Shown here piece after piece: positions 36,960 through 45,520 of a DNA stretch of 64,000 bases. The notes under the pieces were generated by a model. The model did no database searches. It had not been told where the DNA came from and saw only the letters and a list, made by a program, of their open reading frames with translations. Source of the DNA: CAZADS01 sp964483985 (GTDB taxonomy: Bacteria > Pseudomonadota > Alphaproteobacteria > Thalassobaculales > Thalassobaculaceae); NCBI GenBank assembly GCA_964483985.1, contig CAZADS010000061.1, forward strand, positions 80,224-144,223. The letters run 5' to 3'. Every line of letters starts with the position of its first letter. Position 1 is the first letter of the stretch. The translations under genes and the position numbers were made by a program.

Positions 36960-38435
36960 TCAGAAACCCAGCTGTTCGAAACGCTCTGGAGCTGTATCAA
37001 TAACGTCTATACCCCTTTCACCAACTTCAACTATGGCGAACCCTCGTTGGTTACTGCCATTAGAAAGCAATCTCACAATTCCATCCACCCCTCTGAAGCC
37101 ACGAGGATCGGTAAGCGCTTCATCGCTATAGTTAGGCCCGCCATCACCGTAAGTAAGAGCCACACCCAATAGCATCCCATCATAACCAAGAGTAGCTAAC
37201 CTGGGAGGCTTGTAACCAAAAGCAGCCTCAAAATTTTTTTCAAAATTAATACGAGATTTAGGTGGTGCGGCAGCATACCACGCCCCTAGTAATGCCGGCT
37301 CAATCCCCAAACCTCGGTCTTCGTCCCATGAAGCCGTCCCTAAAAAACGGATTCGCATGGGGTCAACATCGTAATAAGCCATTAATGGTGCTATCCGTCG
37401 CAGGTCTGCACCACCTACTGGAAGAAGAACCGCTTCAAAAGGGGGAGCGCCAAGGGTTTCGAGACCAGAAAGCCGGCTTAATGCATTTTTAGAAATTTCA
37501 TCCCTTTTCTTTTTTAACACTGATTTTTGTTTTTTTAAGGCTGCTTTCCGAGCATCATACCTAGCAAATTTTCGTACCAACGGCGCTAAATCATCAGCTG
37601 ATGGGTCATAATATGTCTCATTAACTATGAACGCTCTATGCTGGCGAGCCGCAATCATCGCCGCTTCTAATACCAAATCACCGAACGGTGATTCGGGTAT
37701 TAAAGGGGCGATTTTTTGATAATTATTTTTGGATGCATATGCAATTACTCGCGATACCTGCTGCTCTGGGAGAAACCCAAACACATAAACACCACCGCCA
37801 GCGCTTTTCTGATTATTGGAAAAGCTGATAACACGGATATTTGCCTCTGCCGCTACCGGCCGAACCGCTTCAGCAGAAGGACCAAACAGAGGTCCAATAA
37901 TTAGTTGCGCACCTTCTTTAGCCGCCAATTGAGCCGCTCGCACAGCACCTTCCACACTTCCTCGAGTGTCGAAGACTAACAACTCCAAATCTTCATTCGC
38001 GCTTTCAAATAAAGCCATTTGAGCTGCATTAAGAAGGGAGTGGCCAAGCCTCGGAGCTCTCCCAGACAGCGGAACTAAAATCGCTATTTTGCTTTCCTTA
38101 ATGACGGTGGTCGAAGGTAAGTCGGGTTTAGGGATTATATGAGGCGGTATTAAATCAATGGAGATCGAATTCGCCGATTGGTGGACTGTTTTAACATGGG
38201 AAGATGCCTTAGGTTTCAAAGGAGTGGTTGGTACTAATTCTGATTTTTTTTCTACAGGGACTGGACCTGATTTATAAGCTTGATCTACATTGGTGGTCTG
38301 GCAACCGCTCACCAAAGCACATATCGCCGGCGCGAAATACACCAAACTAAGCCAAGAAATGACCCTTTTAGGTCTGAAAACATATGCAATCCAAACGAAT
38401 GAACCGTAGTTCAAAATCCACCCCCCAAATGCCAC
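36960..38435 (-). CDS. Penicillin-binding protein activator, LpoA-like lipoprotein
   Basis: Up to 491 residues. After a hydrophobic leader there is a lipobox LVSGC (cysteine near 45), a disordered Pro/Lys linker to about 115 and a periplasmic Leu/Ile/Val-binding-type domain (ILVPLSGRAPRLGHSLLNAAQMAL, partly quoted). This fits LpoA/YraM-like outer-membrane activators of PBP1. The start is uncertain: GTG 38435 overlaps the divergent rsmI by 52 bases, and a TTG seven codons on is an alternative; no internal ATG fits the signal peptide. The lpoA-rsmI pair is conserved in many proteobacteria. Confidence 0.85.
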   Translation of the reverse strand: MAFGGWILNYGSFVWIAYVFRPKRVISWLSLVYFAPAICALVSGCQTTNVDQAYKSGPVPVEKKSELVPTTPLKPKASSHVKTVHQSANSISIDLIPPHIIPKPDLPSTTVIKESKIAILVPLSGRAPRLGHSLLNAAQMALFESANEDLELLVFDTRGSVEGAVRAAQLAAKEGAQLIIGPLFGPSAEAVRPVAAEANIRVISFSNNQKSAGGGVYVFGFLPEQQVSRVIAYASKNNYQKIAPLIPESPFGDLVLEAAMIAARQHRAFIVNETYYDPSADDLAPLVRKFARYDARKAALKKQKSVLKKKRDEISKNALSRLSGLETLGAPPFEAVLLPVGGADLRRIAPLMAYYDVDPMRIRFLGTASWDEDRGLGIEPALLGAWYAAAPPKSRINFEKNFEAAFGYKPPRLATLGYDGMLLGVALTYGDGGPNYSDEALTDPRGFRGVDGIVRLLSNGSNQRGFAIVEVGERGIDVIDTAPERFEQLGF

Positions 38436-39367
38436 CGCCGGAAACCGAAATCGATCTTCATAATCGCTTAGATTTATTTCAGAAAAAAGGCAGGAGTGGG
38501 GCAGAATTTCGACTTGACCCCGGACTGACTCTAGTTGCCACGCCTATTGGGAATTTAGATGATATTTCAATTCGTGCTTTATGGACTCTCGCAGATGCTC
38601 ATTTGATTCTTTGTGAGGACACAAGAATTTCTCGGAAATTAATCTCAAAGTACGGAATATCAAATAAACTATCATCTTACCACGAGCATAATGCAAGACG
38701 AGTACGGCCCCACATTCTCAAGAAACTCTCCGATGGTGCACGGGTTGTTCTTATCTGCGACGCTGGGACCCCAACTATTTCTGACCCCGGCTTCCGTTTA
38801 GTTCAAGAGTGCTTAAATGCGAACATACCCGTCTCGACCACACCTGGGCCAACGGCATTAATCGCTGCTCTGTCTATTTCCGGTTTACCCACAGATAAAT
38901 TTTACTTTGGGGGCTTTTTACCCACAAAACTCAAGGCTAGACGGGATGCCCTTAAAGAAGTTCAAGACTTGAGGGCCACGCTTATCTATTATGAATCGTC
39001 ACGTCGACTAATTGCCGCGCTTCATGATGTAAAATCTATTTTGGGGAACCGCCCCCTAGTGGCAGCAAGAGAATTAACAAAAATTCATGAAGAAGTGCAT
39101 CGTGGCTCCATCCAAAATCTTTTGGATTTTTTCAAAGAGCACGGGCCTCCTCGAGGTGAAGTGGTTTTTTTAGTAGGGGGCCAAGAAGATCAAGGGAAGT
39201 ACACAACACCTTCACAACTTGATTCATCTCTCAACCAAGCACTTTTGACTCAAACAGTCCGAGATGCCGCTCGACAAGTTTCGGAATCAACAGGCGTTAG
39301 TCGTGCTATAACTTATAAACGGGCCTTGATTTTACGCAGACAAGGCAAAAATGGTAGTAAATCGTAA
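38384..39367 (+). CDS. rsmI: 16S rRNA (cytidine1402-2'-O)-methyltransferase RsmI
   Basis: SAM-dependent ribose methyltransferase acting at C1402 in the decoding centre. The core starts LVATPIGNLDDISIRAL near residue 50, then CEDTRISRKL, SDPGFRLV and TPGPTALIAALSISGLPTDKF (partly quoted), all tetrapyrrole-methylase family motifs. The 327 residues include a 48-residue N-terminal stretch not needed by the family; starts at 38399 or 38429 are also possible, which would lessen the overlap with the divergent lipoprotein gene. The small gene yraN that usually follows is not present. Confidence 0.93.
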   Translation: MQSKRMNRSSKSTPQMPPPETEIDLHNRLDLFQKKGRSGAEFRLDPGLTLVATPIGNLDDISIRALWTLADAHLILCEDTRISRKLISKYGISNKLSSYHEHNARRVRPHILKKLSDGARVVLICDAGTPTISDPGFRLVQECLNANIPVSTTPGPTALIAALSISGLPTDKFYFGGFLPTKLKARRDALKEVQDLRATLIYYESSRRLIAALHDVKSILGNRPLVAARELTKIHEEVHRGSIQNLLDFFKEHGPPRGEVVFLVGGQEDQGKYTTPSQLDSSLNQALLTQTVRDAARQVSESTGVSRAITYKRALILRRQGKNGSKS

Positions 39368-39476
39368 TAAAATTCGTTTTGATTCCTTTGTACTAGACTA
39401 TAAAATTAATGTTGTTTTATGCCAGAATGTTCACTGAAAGCCCATTGGGCTCTAACCTGACCCGATAGGGGGACAC

Positions 39477-40088
39477 ATGATGGATTTGAGCAGAAGAAAT
39501 AAAGCAAGATATTTTTTTGGCTATGTAATATTATTTGCAACAATCCCGTGGGTCATTTCATGTAGCCCCGCCGGATTGGCTGTTGGCACTGGAGCATCGT
39601 TAATAACGGCAGCCCAAACAGAAAAAGGTGTCCGATCATCAGCCGAAGACATAGCAATTAGAGCTGAAATTCACCATCATTTATTTCAAAAACATGTTAA
39701 TCTTTTTAGCGCCGTAAATTTATCGGTTCATAAAAGAAGAGTCCTTTTAACCGGCGCAGTAGAAACACCAGACGATCGCATCGACGCCACAAAACTAGCC
39801 TGGCAAGCTGAAGGAGTCCGAGAAGTAATCAACGAAATTCAAGTAAAAAATAAAAGCAGTCTGGTAAACCGAGCCCGAGATATTCTTATTAATAAACGCC
39901 TACAAGCACAACTACTTCTTGATAAAGAAATTCGGTCAATTAATTTTAGTTCTGACGCCGTAAACGGCACTGTTTATTTATTTGGAATTGCCCGAAATCA
40001 AAAGGAATTAGATAGGGTAATTAACCACGCGCGTAATATCGATTATGTTGTGAATGTGGTAAATTACGTGTCACTATCTTCCCGTTGA
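39477..40088 (+). CDS. BON-domain lipoprotein (DolP/YraP-like)
   Basis: 203 residues with a signal peptide and a lipobox-like VISCSP (cysteine near 29), followed by two BON domains (about 55-125 and 130-200), e.g. VHKRRVLLTGAVETPDDR and SDAVNGTVYLFGIARNQKELDR. BON lipoproteins bind lipid and guard outer-membrane integrity. The place after rsmI parallels E. coli yraM-yraL-yraN-yraO-yraP. The start at 39477 has AGGGGG upstream; ATG 39480 is equally possible. The stop TGA overlaps the next start. Confidence 0.87.
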   Translation: MMDLSRRNKARYFFGYVILFATIPWVISCSPAGLAVGTGASLITAAQTEKGVRSSAEDIAIRAEIHHHLFQKHVNLFSAVNLSVHKRRVLLTGAVETPDDRIDATKLAWQAEGVREVINEIQVKNKSSLVNRARDILINKRLQAQLLLDKEIRSINFSSDAVNGTVYLFGIARNQKELDRVINHARNIDYVVNVVNYVSLSSR

Positions 40089-40930
40089 TGTCTGATAAAT
40101 TATCCTCTCCCAGACAGGTAAACGCCGTGTTTCAAAACAACCGTATTAAACTCGGACTTTTAGAACAAGCACTAACCTATTCCCAAATATCTCGTCCATC
40201 TGCTCAAATCGAAGATTACTTAACCTTACTGGACGGAATAACAATCGAGCTCAAAAACAGCTTAAAATCGTTAAATCCAGGCGCTTCTAGTGCTGATTAT
40301 GCAGCTTGTTTAGGAAATGTTCTTGCAGAAAAATCTGGATTTACGGGAGATCTTGATAGCTACGACGACCTTCAAAACGCCGACCTAATGAGTGTGATTG
40401 ATAGAAGAAAAGGACTGCCGGTTGCCCTTGGTATTATATACATTCACGTTGGGCGTCAGGTGCAGTGGAAAATGGAGGGGCTCAATTTTCCCAATCATTT
40501 TCTCCTTCAAGCAACAATTCTAAATGAACGCAATATCATAGATCCTTTTAATGGGGGTAGATTACTTTCACAAAAAGACTTCCCTGATTTTGTTGAAGAT
40601 AACATCGGAGATTCAAGGAAATTTGACGTTCGATCAATCGGAACTGTTTCGGACCAGGAAATACTGCTCCGCCTTCAGAATAATATTAAACTTCGACTTC
40701 TGCAAAAAAGCGAGTTTTCGAAGGCCGCCAGCGTGATAGAGCGCATGACAGCATTGGCGCCAGACCAACTCGAACTTTTAAGAGAAGGCGGAATAGTAAA
40801 TGCTAAAATCGGAAATTTAAAAAAAGCGACGGAACAGTTACGAAGTTACCTCGATAAAATAAAACCCAATCATCCAGCATTCCAACAAACTTCAATCTTT
40901 TTAGAAAACCTACAAAACCGATTAAATTAG
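40088..40930 (+). CDS. SirB1-type transglutaminase-like/TPR protein
   Basis: 280 residues with an N-terminal transglutaminase-like region (VIDRRKGLPVALGIIYIHVGR near 105-125, FPNHFLLQA near 135-144) and a C-terminal pair of TPR helices (KAASVIERMTALAPDQLELLREGG, partly quoted). That is the SirB1 family, of uncertain biochemical role; a catalytic cysteine is not seen where classical transglutaminases have one. The ATG at 40088 shares a base with the BON gene's stop, so translation is coupled. Confidence 0.83.
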   Translation: MSDKLSSPRQVNAVFQNNRIKLGLLEQALTYSQISRPSAQIEDYLTLLDGITIELKNSLKSLNPGASSADYAACLGNVLAEKSGFTGDLDSYDDLQNADLMSVIDRRKGLPVALGIIYIHVGRQVQWKMEGLNFPNHFLLQATILNERNIIDPFNGGRLLSQKDFPDFVEDNIGDSRKFDVRSIGTVSDQEILLRLQNNIKLRLLQKSEFSKAASVIERMTALAPDQLELLREGGIVNAKIGNLKKATEQLRSYLDKIKPNHPAFQQTSIFLENLQNRLN

Positions 40931-41016
40931 GAAAAGCCCTCAGAGATGAGGCTTAGCCAGATTTTTTGATTTAAGCGGCGATTTTAAAAGTGCGGTTGAA
41001 GATAGGAGAGAACCAA

Positions 41017-41958
41017 ATGGCATTGATTGTCGCTATCCAGATGGACCCAATAAACACCATAGATATCGAAGGCGACAGCACGTTTGCGCTTGCAATGGAG
41101 GCACAAAAACGTGGGTACTCGCTTTTTCATTATCTTCCTGATCAACTGTCTTTCAAAGACGGTGATATATTTGCAAAAATGCAACCTTTAACGGTTCGCC
41201 ATGTTATTGGAGATCACTTTTCATTAGGCGAAACAGAACGCCTCGATCTTCGCCACGACTGTAACGTCGTATTGATGCGACAAGATCCACCATTTGATAT
41301 GTCATACATCACAGCGACACATATTCTAGAACATATTCATCCCGAAACTGTTGTAGTTAATGATCCTAGCAACGTTCGAAATGCTCCTGAAAAATTGCTG
41401 GTCACAAAATTCCCAGCTCTTATGCCCGCAACACTAATTACAAAAGACATTGCGGAGATTCAAAAGTTTCGATCTGAGTATAAAGATATTATTGTAAAGC
41501 CACTTTTCGGAAATGGCGGGGCCGGAGTGTTTCACATAAAACCAAATGATGAAAACCTAAACGCGTTAATCGAAATATTCCAAACCTTTTATAGAGAACC
41601 TATTATAATTCAGAAATATCTTCCTGAAGTTCGTAAAGGTGACAAGCGTGTGATTTTAGTCGACGGCAAAGCTGTTGGAGCTATAAATAGAGTGCCTGCC
41701 AAAGGAGAGGCTAGATCCAATATGCATGTAGGTGGAAGGCCATTAAAAAGCGAAATGACCAAAAGAGATTTGGAAATTTGCGAAGAAATTGGACCAACAC
41801 TCAAGGAAAAAGGGCTTATTTTTGTCGGAATCGATATTATTGGTGAGCACCTAACTGAGATTAATGTAACATCGCCGACTGGGATACAGGAGCTTGGGAG
41901 ATTTGAAAAAATCAACGTTGAAGCTATGATTTGGGACGCTATTGAAATTCGTCTTTAA
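41017..41958 (+). CDS. gshB: Glutathione synthetase
   Basis: ATP-grasp ligase joining gamma-glutamylcysteine and glycine. From ATG 41017 (313 residues) it opens MALIVAIQMDPINTIDIEGDS (partly quoted: DPINTIDI is a family mark), and has IIVKPLFGNGGAGVF near 156-170, EVRKGDKRVILVDG near 204-217 and IGEHLTEINVTSPTG near 270-284. AGGAGAG lies seven bases upstream; a GTG at 40990 is less likely. gshA is not in the window. It converges on the HIT gene. Confidence 0.95.
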   Translation: MALIVAIQMDPINTIDIEGDSTFALAMEAQKRGYSLFHYLPDQLSFKDGDIFAKMQPLTVRHVIGDHFSLGETERLDLRHDCNVVLMRQDPPFDMSYITATHILEHIHPETVVVNDPSNVRNAPEKLLVTKFPALMPATLITKDIAEIQKFRSEYKDIIVKPLFGNGGAGVFHIKPNDENLNALIEIFQTFYREPIIIQKYLPEVRKGDKRVILVDGKAVGAINRVPAKGEARSNMHVGGRPLKSEMTKRDLEICEEIGPTLKEKGLIFVGIDIIGEHLTEINVTSPTGIQELGRFEKINVEAMIWDAIEIRL

Positions 41959-42001
41959 CACATTCTTTATCAGAGATTATTCCCCTCGCAGCACTTTCAA
42001 A

Positions 42002-42038
42002 AGTTTGTTTTAAAAGAGTCTAAATTTTATAACAAACT
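42002..42038. repeat. Inverted repeat in the gshB-HIT convergent gap
   Basis: Perfect eight-base arms AGTTTGTT (42002-42009) and AACAAACT (42031-42038) with a 21-base spacer, in an 87-base gap between convergent genes and followed by the T-rich TGTTATTATT. It may be a weak bidirectional terminator; the long loop lowers that confidence. Confidence 0.35.
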
Positions 42039-42045
42039 GTTATTA

Positions 42046-42405
42046 TTAAGAACCAATCATTCTACCAAGTTTGCGGCCTCCGAGAACATGCATATGAAGG
42101 TGGGGCACTTCCTGTATTCCATTCGAGCCATTATTGCAGATGGTCCGGAATCCTGCGCCATCAATACCTGTAATTTTAGCTACTTCACCTATTGCTCTAA
42201 TGAATGCCGCTTGCTCCTCTTCGTTAGCCAGTGCTGCAAATGACGTCATGGTAGAGTAGGGGCCCTTGGGTATCACCAGAACATGGACCGGCGCTTGAGG
42301 ATTAATATCATGAAACGCTAACACATGTTCATCTTCATAAACTGTGTCGTTTGGAATTTCTCCACGAAGGATTTTGGCAAATACATTTTGTTGGTCATAA
42401 TTCAT
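42046..42405 (-). CDS. HIT-family nucleotide hydrolase (Hint-like)
   Basis: 119 residues ending just after the histidine triad HLHMHV (His102, His104, His106), and opening with FAKILRGEIPNDTVYEDEHVLAF, the typical Hint start (partly quoted). Hint proteins hydrolyse adenosine phosphoramidates and the like. Its ATG overlaps the hisE stop by four bases, so it is part of the histidine operon. The hisI function is not visible in the window. I give no symbol as hinT and other HIT genes are hard to separate. Confidence 0.88.
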   Translation of the reverse strand: MNYDQQNVFAKILRGEIPNDTVYEDEHVLAFHDINPQAPVHVLVIPKGPYSTMTSFAALANEEEQAAFIRAIGEVAKITGIDGAGFRTICNNGSNGIQEVPHLHMHVLGGRKLGRMIGS

Positions 42406-42746
42406 ACCCCTACCCCCAAATCCTTTTCTCGGTCTCTACGTGCTCTTTTTTCTTCAAGACCCGAAATGGTAGATCTATTTTTTAACTCGTTCCATACTTC
42501 CTGTGAATCAATCCCGGAGCTAACCCAGAGAACCGTCAAATGATAAATTAAATCAGCGCTTTCCTTTATGAGGTTTTCTTTGGATCCAATAAGAGCCTCT
42601 ATTACCGTTTCCAATGCTTCCTCTCCCACTTTTCGAGCAACCTCCCCGGTTCCGCTATCTAAGAGTTGGGCTGTATACGACGTAGATGGGTCAGCTTTAA
42701 TACGAGACACAACTTTTTGATAAAGCTCGTCCACAGTATGAGTCAT
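42402..42746 (-). CDS. hisE: Phosphoribosyl-ATP pyrophosphatase
   Basis: Second step of histidine synthesis, PR-ATP to PR-AMP. The 114 residues are a MazG-like all-helical enzyme, with KVGEEALETVIEAL near 39-52 (EE..E motif) and KESADLIYHLTVLW near 60-73 (ExxD) as metal ligands. Separate hisE, unfused to hisI, is usual in alphaproteobacteria. 12 bases after hisF, overlapping the HIT gene. Confidence 0.95.
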   Translation of the reverse strand: MTHTVDELYQKVVSRIKADPSTSYTAQLLDSGTGEVARKVGEEALETVIEALIGSKENLIKESADLIYHLTVLWVSSGIDSQEVWNELKNRSTISGLEEKRARRDREKDLGVGV

Positions 42747-42758
42747 ATCATATCTCCA

Positions 42759-43535
42759 TTACCTCTCGATTTTAGAGTATGGTCGGACAGGCAAACCAGC
42801 CTCAGCCATTCTTGCTTTCGCATCAGCGATTCTAAATTCGCCAAAATGGAATACCGATGCAGCCAAAACTGCAGATGCCCCACCCTCACAAATTCCTTCC
42901 ACAAAATGATCTAATTTACCTACGCCCCCAGAGGCAACTACGGGGATGGAAACCGAATTGGTCACCGCTTGAGTGAGCAACAAATCAAATCCAAACTTGG
43001 TTCCGTCACGATCCATAGAAGTTAGCAGTATCTCTCCTGCCCCTGATGCGGCCATTTTTTTTGCCCAATTCACGGCGTCAATCCCAGTGGGTTTCCGTCC
43101 GCCATGAGTAAACACTTCAAATCCACCATCAAGAGAACGCTTGGCGTCTATAGCCACAACAATACACTGCACTCCGAATTTATTGGCTGCCTCTCGCACG
43201 AAATCTGGGCGAAGCACCGCCGCAGTATTTATTGAAACTTTATCCGCTCCAGCTAAAAGTAATTTCCGAATATCCTCAAGATTTCGAACTCCACCTCCAA
43301 CCGTCAAAGGCATGAAACATTGTTCTGCTGTTCGTGCTACAACGTCGAATAAATTGTCTCGGTTTTCACTACTGGCCGTTATGTCTAAAAACGTCAGCTC
43401 GTCTGCACCCTCAGAGTCATATATTTTTGCCTGTTCTACTGGATCGCCCGCATCGACAAGCTCCAAAAATTGAACTCCTTTAACAACACGGCCGTTTTTG
43501 ACATCAAGACACGGGATCACTCGATGCGTAAGCAT
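42759..43535 (-). CDS. hisF: Imidazole glycerol phosphate synthase cyclase subunit
   Basis: TIM-barrel cyclase making IGP and AICAR with ammonia from HisH. The 258 residues show the catalytic aspartates in IPCLDVKNGRVVKGV (Asp11) and VVAIDAKR (near 130), with the phosphate-binding GGGVRNL near 81 and VASGGVGKLD near 200. Length is normal. It lies nine bases after hisA. Confidence 0.97.
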   Translation of the reverse strand: MLTHRVIPCLDVKNGRVVKGVQFLELVDAGDPVEQAKIYDSEGADELTFLDITASSENRDNLFDVVARTAEQCFMPLTVGGGVRNLEDIRKLLLAGADKVSINTAAVLRPDFVREAANKFGVQCIVVAIDAKRSLDGGFEVFTHGGRKPTGIDAVNWAKKMAASGAGEILLTSMDRDGTKFGFDLLLTQAVTNSVSIPVVASGGVGKLDHFVEGICEGGASAVLAASVFHFGEFRIADAKARMAEAGLPVRPYSKIER

Positions 43536-43544
43536 TATTTGACC

Positions 43545-44279
43545 TCACTCATTATTAGAAGAAAGAAATTTCATGGCCTCCAAGAGATCTAGGCGTTTAT
43601 CGTAAATAGCCTTACCACATATAACTCCTGTAACCCCCTTTGGCTCACAAGGAAGTAACGCCTCGAGGTCTGAGATAGAAGCTACTCCCCCTGATGCAAT
43701 GATAGGCGTGGAAATTTGCTCGGCCAGCCTACAGGTAGCATTGATATTTAGTCCTTGCAGAGCACCATCTCTACTAATATCAGTAAAAATTATTGCGATC
43801 ACGCCACAATCTTCGAATCGTCGAGCCAGTTCTAAAACCGTACTTTCTGACGTCTCCTGCCAACCGTTAATGGCCGCCCTTCCATCACGCGCATCTATTC
43901 CTACGGCAATTTGTCCGGGAAACAATCGACACGCTTCTCTAACAAGATCTGGATTTTTAAGAGCAGCTGTTCCAAGAATTATTCGAGATACGCCGCGCTC
44001 AAGCCAATATTCGACGCTTTCTATATTTCGAATTCCGCCGCCTAGTTGAATCGGGGTTTTTATTCGTGATAGTATGGAATCGACTGCGGGACCGTTAATT
44101 GACCTCCCAGTAAAAGCGCCATCTAGATCTACAACGTGAAGCCACTCACACCCCATTTCTGAAAACTGAGCCGCTTGAGCAGCAGGGTTTCTGTTATACG
44201 TGATAGAATCATGCATATTACCCCGAAGAAGTCGAACGCAGGAACCATCCTTTAGATCAATTGCTGGAAATAAAATCAT
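43545..44279 (-). CDS. hisA: ProFAR isomerase HisA
   Basis: Phosphoribosylformimino-AICAR ribotide isomerase, an Amadori rearrangement. The 244 residues have Asp8 in PAIDLKDG, and VGIDARDGRAA near 126-136 with the second catalytic aspartate, plus QLGGGIRN near 78 and ASGGVASISDL near 195. It overlaps the embedded acetyltransferase by four bases at its start. Confidence 0.97.
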   Translation of the reverse strand: MILFPAIDLKDGSCVRLLRGNMHDSITYNRNPAAQAAQFSEMGCEWLHVVDLDGAFTGRSINGPAVDSILSRIKTPIQLGGGIRNIESVEYWLERGVSRIILGTAALKNPDLVREACRLFPGQIAVGIDARDGRAAINGWQETSESTVLELARRFEDCGVIAIIFTDISRDGALQGLNINATCRLAEQISTPIIASGGVASISDLEALLPCEPKGVTGVICGKAIYDKRLDLLEAMKFLSSNNE

Positions 44280-44851
44280 GAACTCCGTCCCGAATTTTCA
44301 ACGCTTTGTTCAAGCACTTTATAATAAAAACAACCTGTAACGTTGCGTCCGCCAACTCGGGCATAGTAGGGGTGTTCCCCAAATTGAATATAACCTAATC
44401 GCTCAAAGAGTTTTATTGCGGCAACCTGAGTTTCCCGCACATCAAGATTTAAAATTTGAAATCCTTCTTCTTTAGCATGTAACTCCGCGGCTTCTATTAA
44501 CTTAGCTGAAAGTCCATGGCCTCGGGCCCACGGAGCTACAAAGTACGTTGTCAGATTACAAGCAAAGCCTTGAGCCTCGTTATTTCGGGCAGGCCGGAAA
44601 ATTTGACATGATCCAGCGATTACGCCGTCCAGCCTCCCAACCATTAGATCTCTTTCAGGAATTAGAACCACTCCTCGCCAATATGCCTCTAAAACATCTC
44701 GAGGGGGCGGGCTCAACCAACCAAAACCACCCCCGTCCCGTATTGCCGCTTCCGCAGCATCACATAAATCGTTTAAATCAGATGTTCCTAGAATTTCCAG
44801 TAATTCTAATTCGATTGATGGAGCATCGAATGTTTCATTATCCGGGCTCAT
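44276..44851 (-). CDS. GNAT N-acetyltransferase inside the his operon
   Basis: 191 residues, GNAT fold: IAGSCQIFRPA strand, then acetyl-CoA loop region VAPWARGHGLSAKLIEAAELHAKEEG (near 106-131, partly quoted; motif V-x-x-x-x-R-G-x-G-x-x) and AAIKLFERLGYIQFG near 150-164. It is flanked by hisH (11 bases) and hisA (four-base overlap), so it is cotranscribed with histidine genes. GNAT substrate is unknown; a role in histidine metabolism is inference from place only. Confidence 0.87.
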   Translation of the reverse strand: MSPDNETFDAPSIELELLEILGTSDLNDLCDAAEAAIRDGGGFGWLSPPPRDVLEAYWRGVVLIPERDLMVGRLDGVIAGSCQIFRPARNNEAQGFACNLTTYFVAPWARGHGLSAKLIEAAELHAKEEGFQILNLDVRETQVAAIKLFERLGYIQFGEHPYYARVGGRNVTGCFYYKVLEQSVENSGRSS

Positions 44852-44862
44852 AATTCATTCCT

Positions 44863-45513
44863 TTAAGGTCGCCAAGCCAAAAAATTATCTATTATTTTCA
44901 ATCCAGCCCATTGACTTTTCTCCGGATGGAATTGGGTTCCCACTATGTTATCACGACCCGCAGCAGCGGTTAGGGTTTGACCATATTCAGCTACGGCTAA
45001 CCTATGTTGTTTATTTTGAACTTCCAGATGAAAACTATGGACAAAATATAAATAGCTACCCTCATCTATTCCATTAAACAGTGGATGGCCCGATCCTGTT
45101 ATTAAAAGACGGTTCCAACCCATGTGCGGAACCTTTAACGGGCGTTTTTGACTTCCATGATTGGGATTTATTTTAACGACCTTTCCTGGAATCCATCCGA
45201 ACCCAGCTCTTCTTCCGTATTCCAAACCTATATCTGCTGTTAATTGCAAACCTACACAAATTCCTAAAAATGGCTTACCCCTAACAACAACCTGTTCCTC
45301 CAGGGATTCTTTCATTCCAGTCAAATTTTCTAGGCCTTGCATGCAATCAGCAAAAGCTCCAACGCCTGGTAAAACTAATTTATCGGCCTTTGCCAGATAC
45401 TCTGGATCAGACGTTATGACTACCCGATCAGAACTCTTATGAGCCACTACCGCAAAAGCATTAGCCGCTGAACGCAGGTTTCCGGATCCATAATCAATAA
45501 TAGCAATGTTCAT
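44863..45513 (-). CDS. hisH: Imidazole glycerol phosphate synthase glutaminase subunit
   Basis: Class I glutamine amidotransferase feeding ammonia to HisF. The 216 residues open IAIIDYGSGNLRSAANA, with the nucleophile cysteine in GICVGLQL near residue 86 and the catalytic His-Glu in GTQFHPEKSQ near 192-201. 7 bases after hisB. The order hisB-hisH-hisA-hisF is standard except for the acetyltransferase between hisH and hisA. Confidence 0.96.
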   Translation of the reverse strand: MNIAIIDYGSGNLRSAANAFAVVAHKSSDRVVITSDPEYLAKADKLVLPGVGAFADCMQGLENLTGMKESLEEQVVVRGKPFLGICVGLQLTADIGLEYGRRAGFGWIPGKVVKINPNHGSQKRPLKVPHMGWNRLLITGSGHPLFNGIDEGSYLYFVHSFHLEVQNKQHRLAVAEYGQTLTAAAGRDNIVGTQFHPEKSQWAGLKIIDNFLAWRP

Positions 45514-45520
45514 GACTTAA

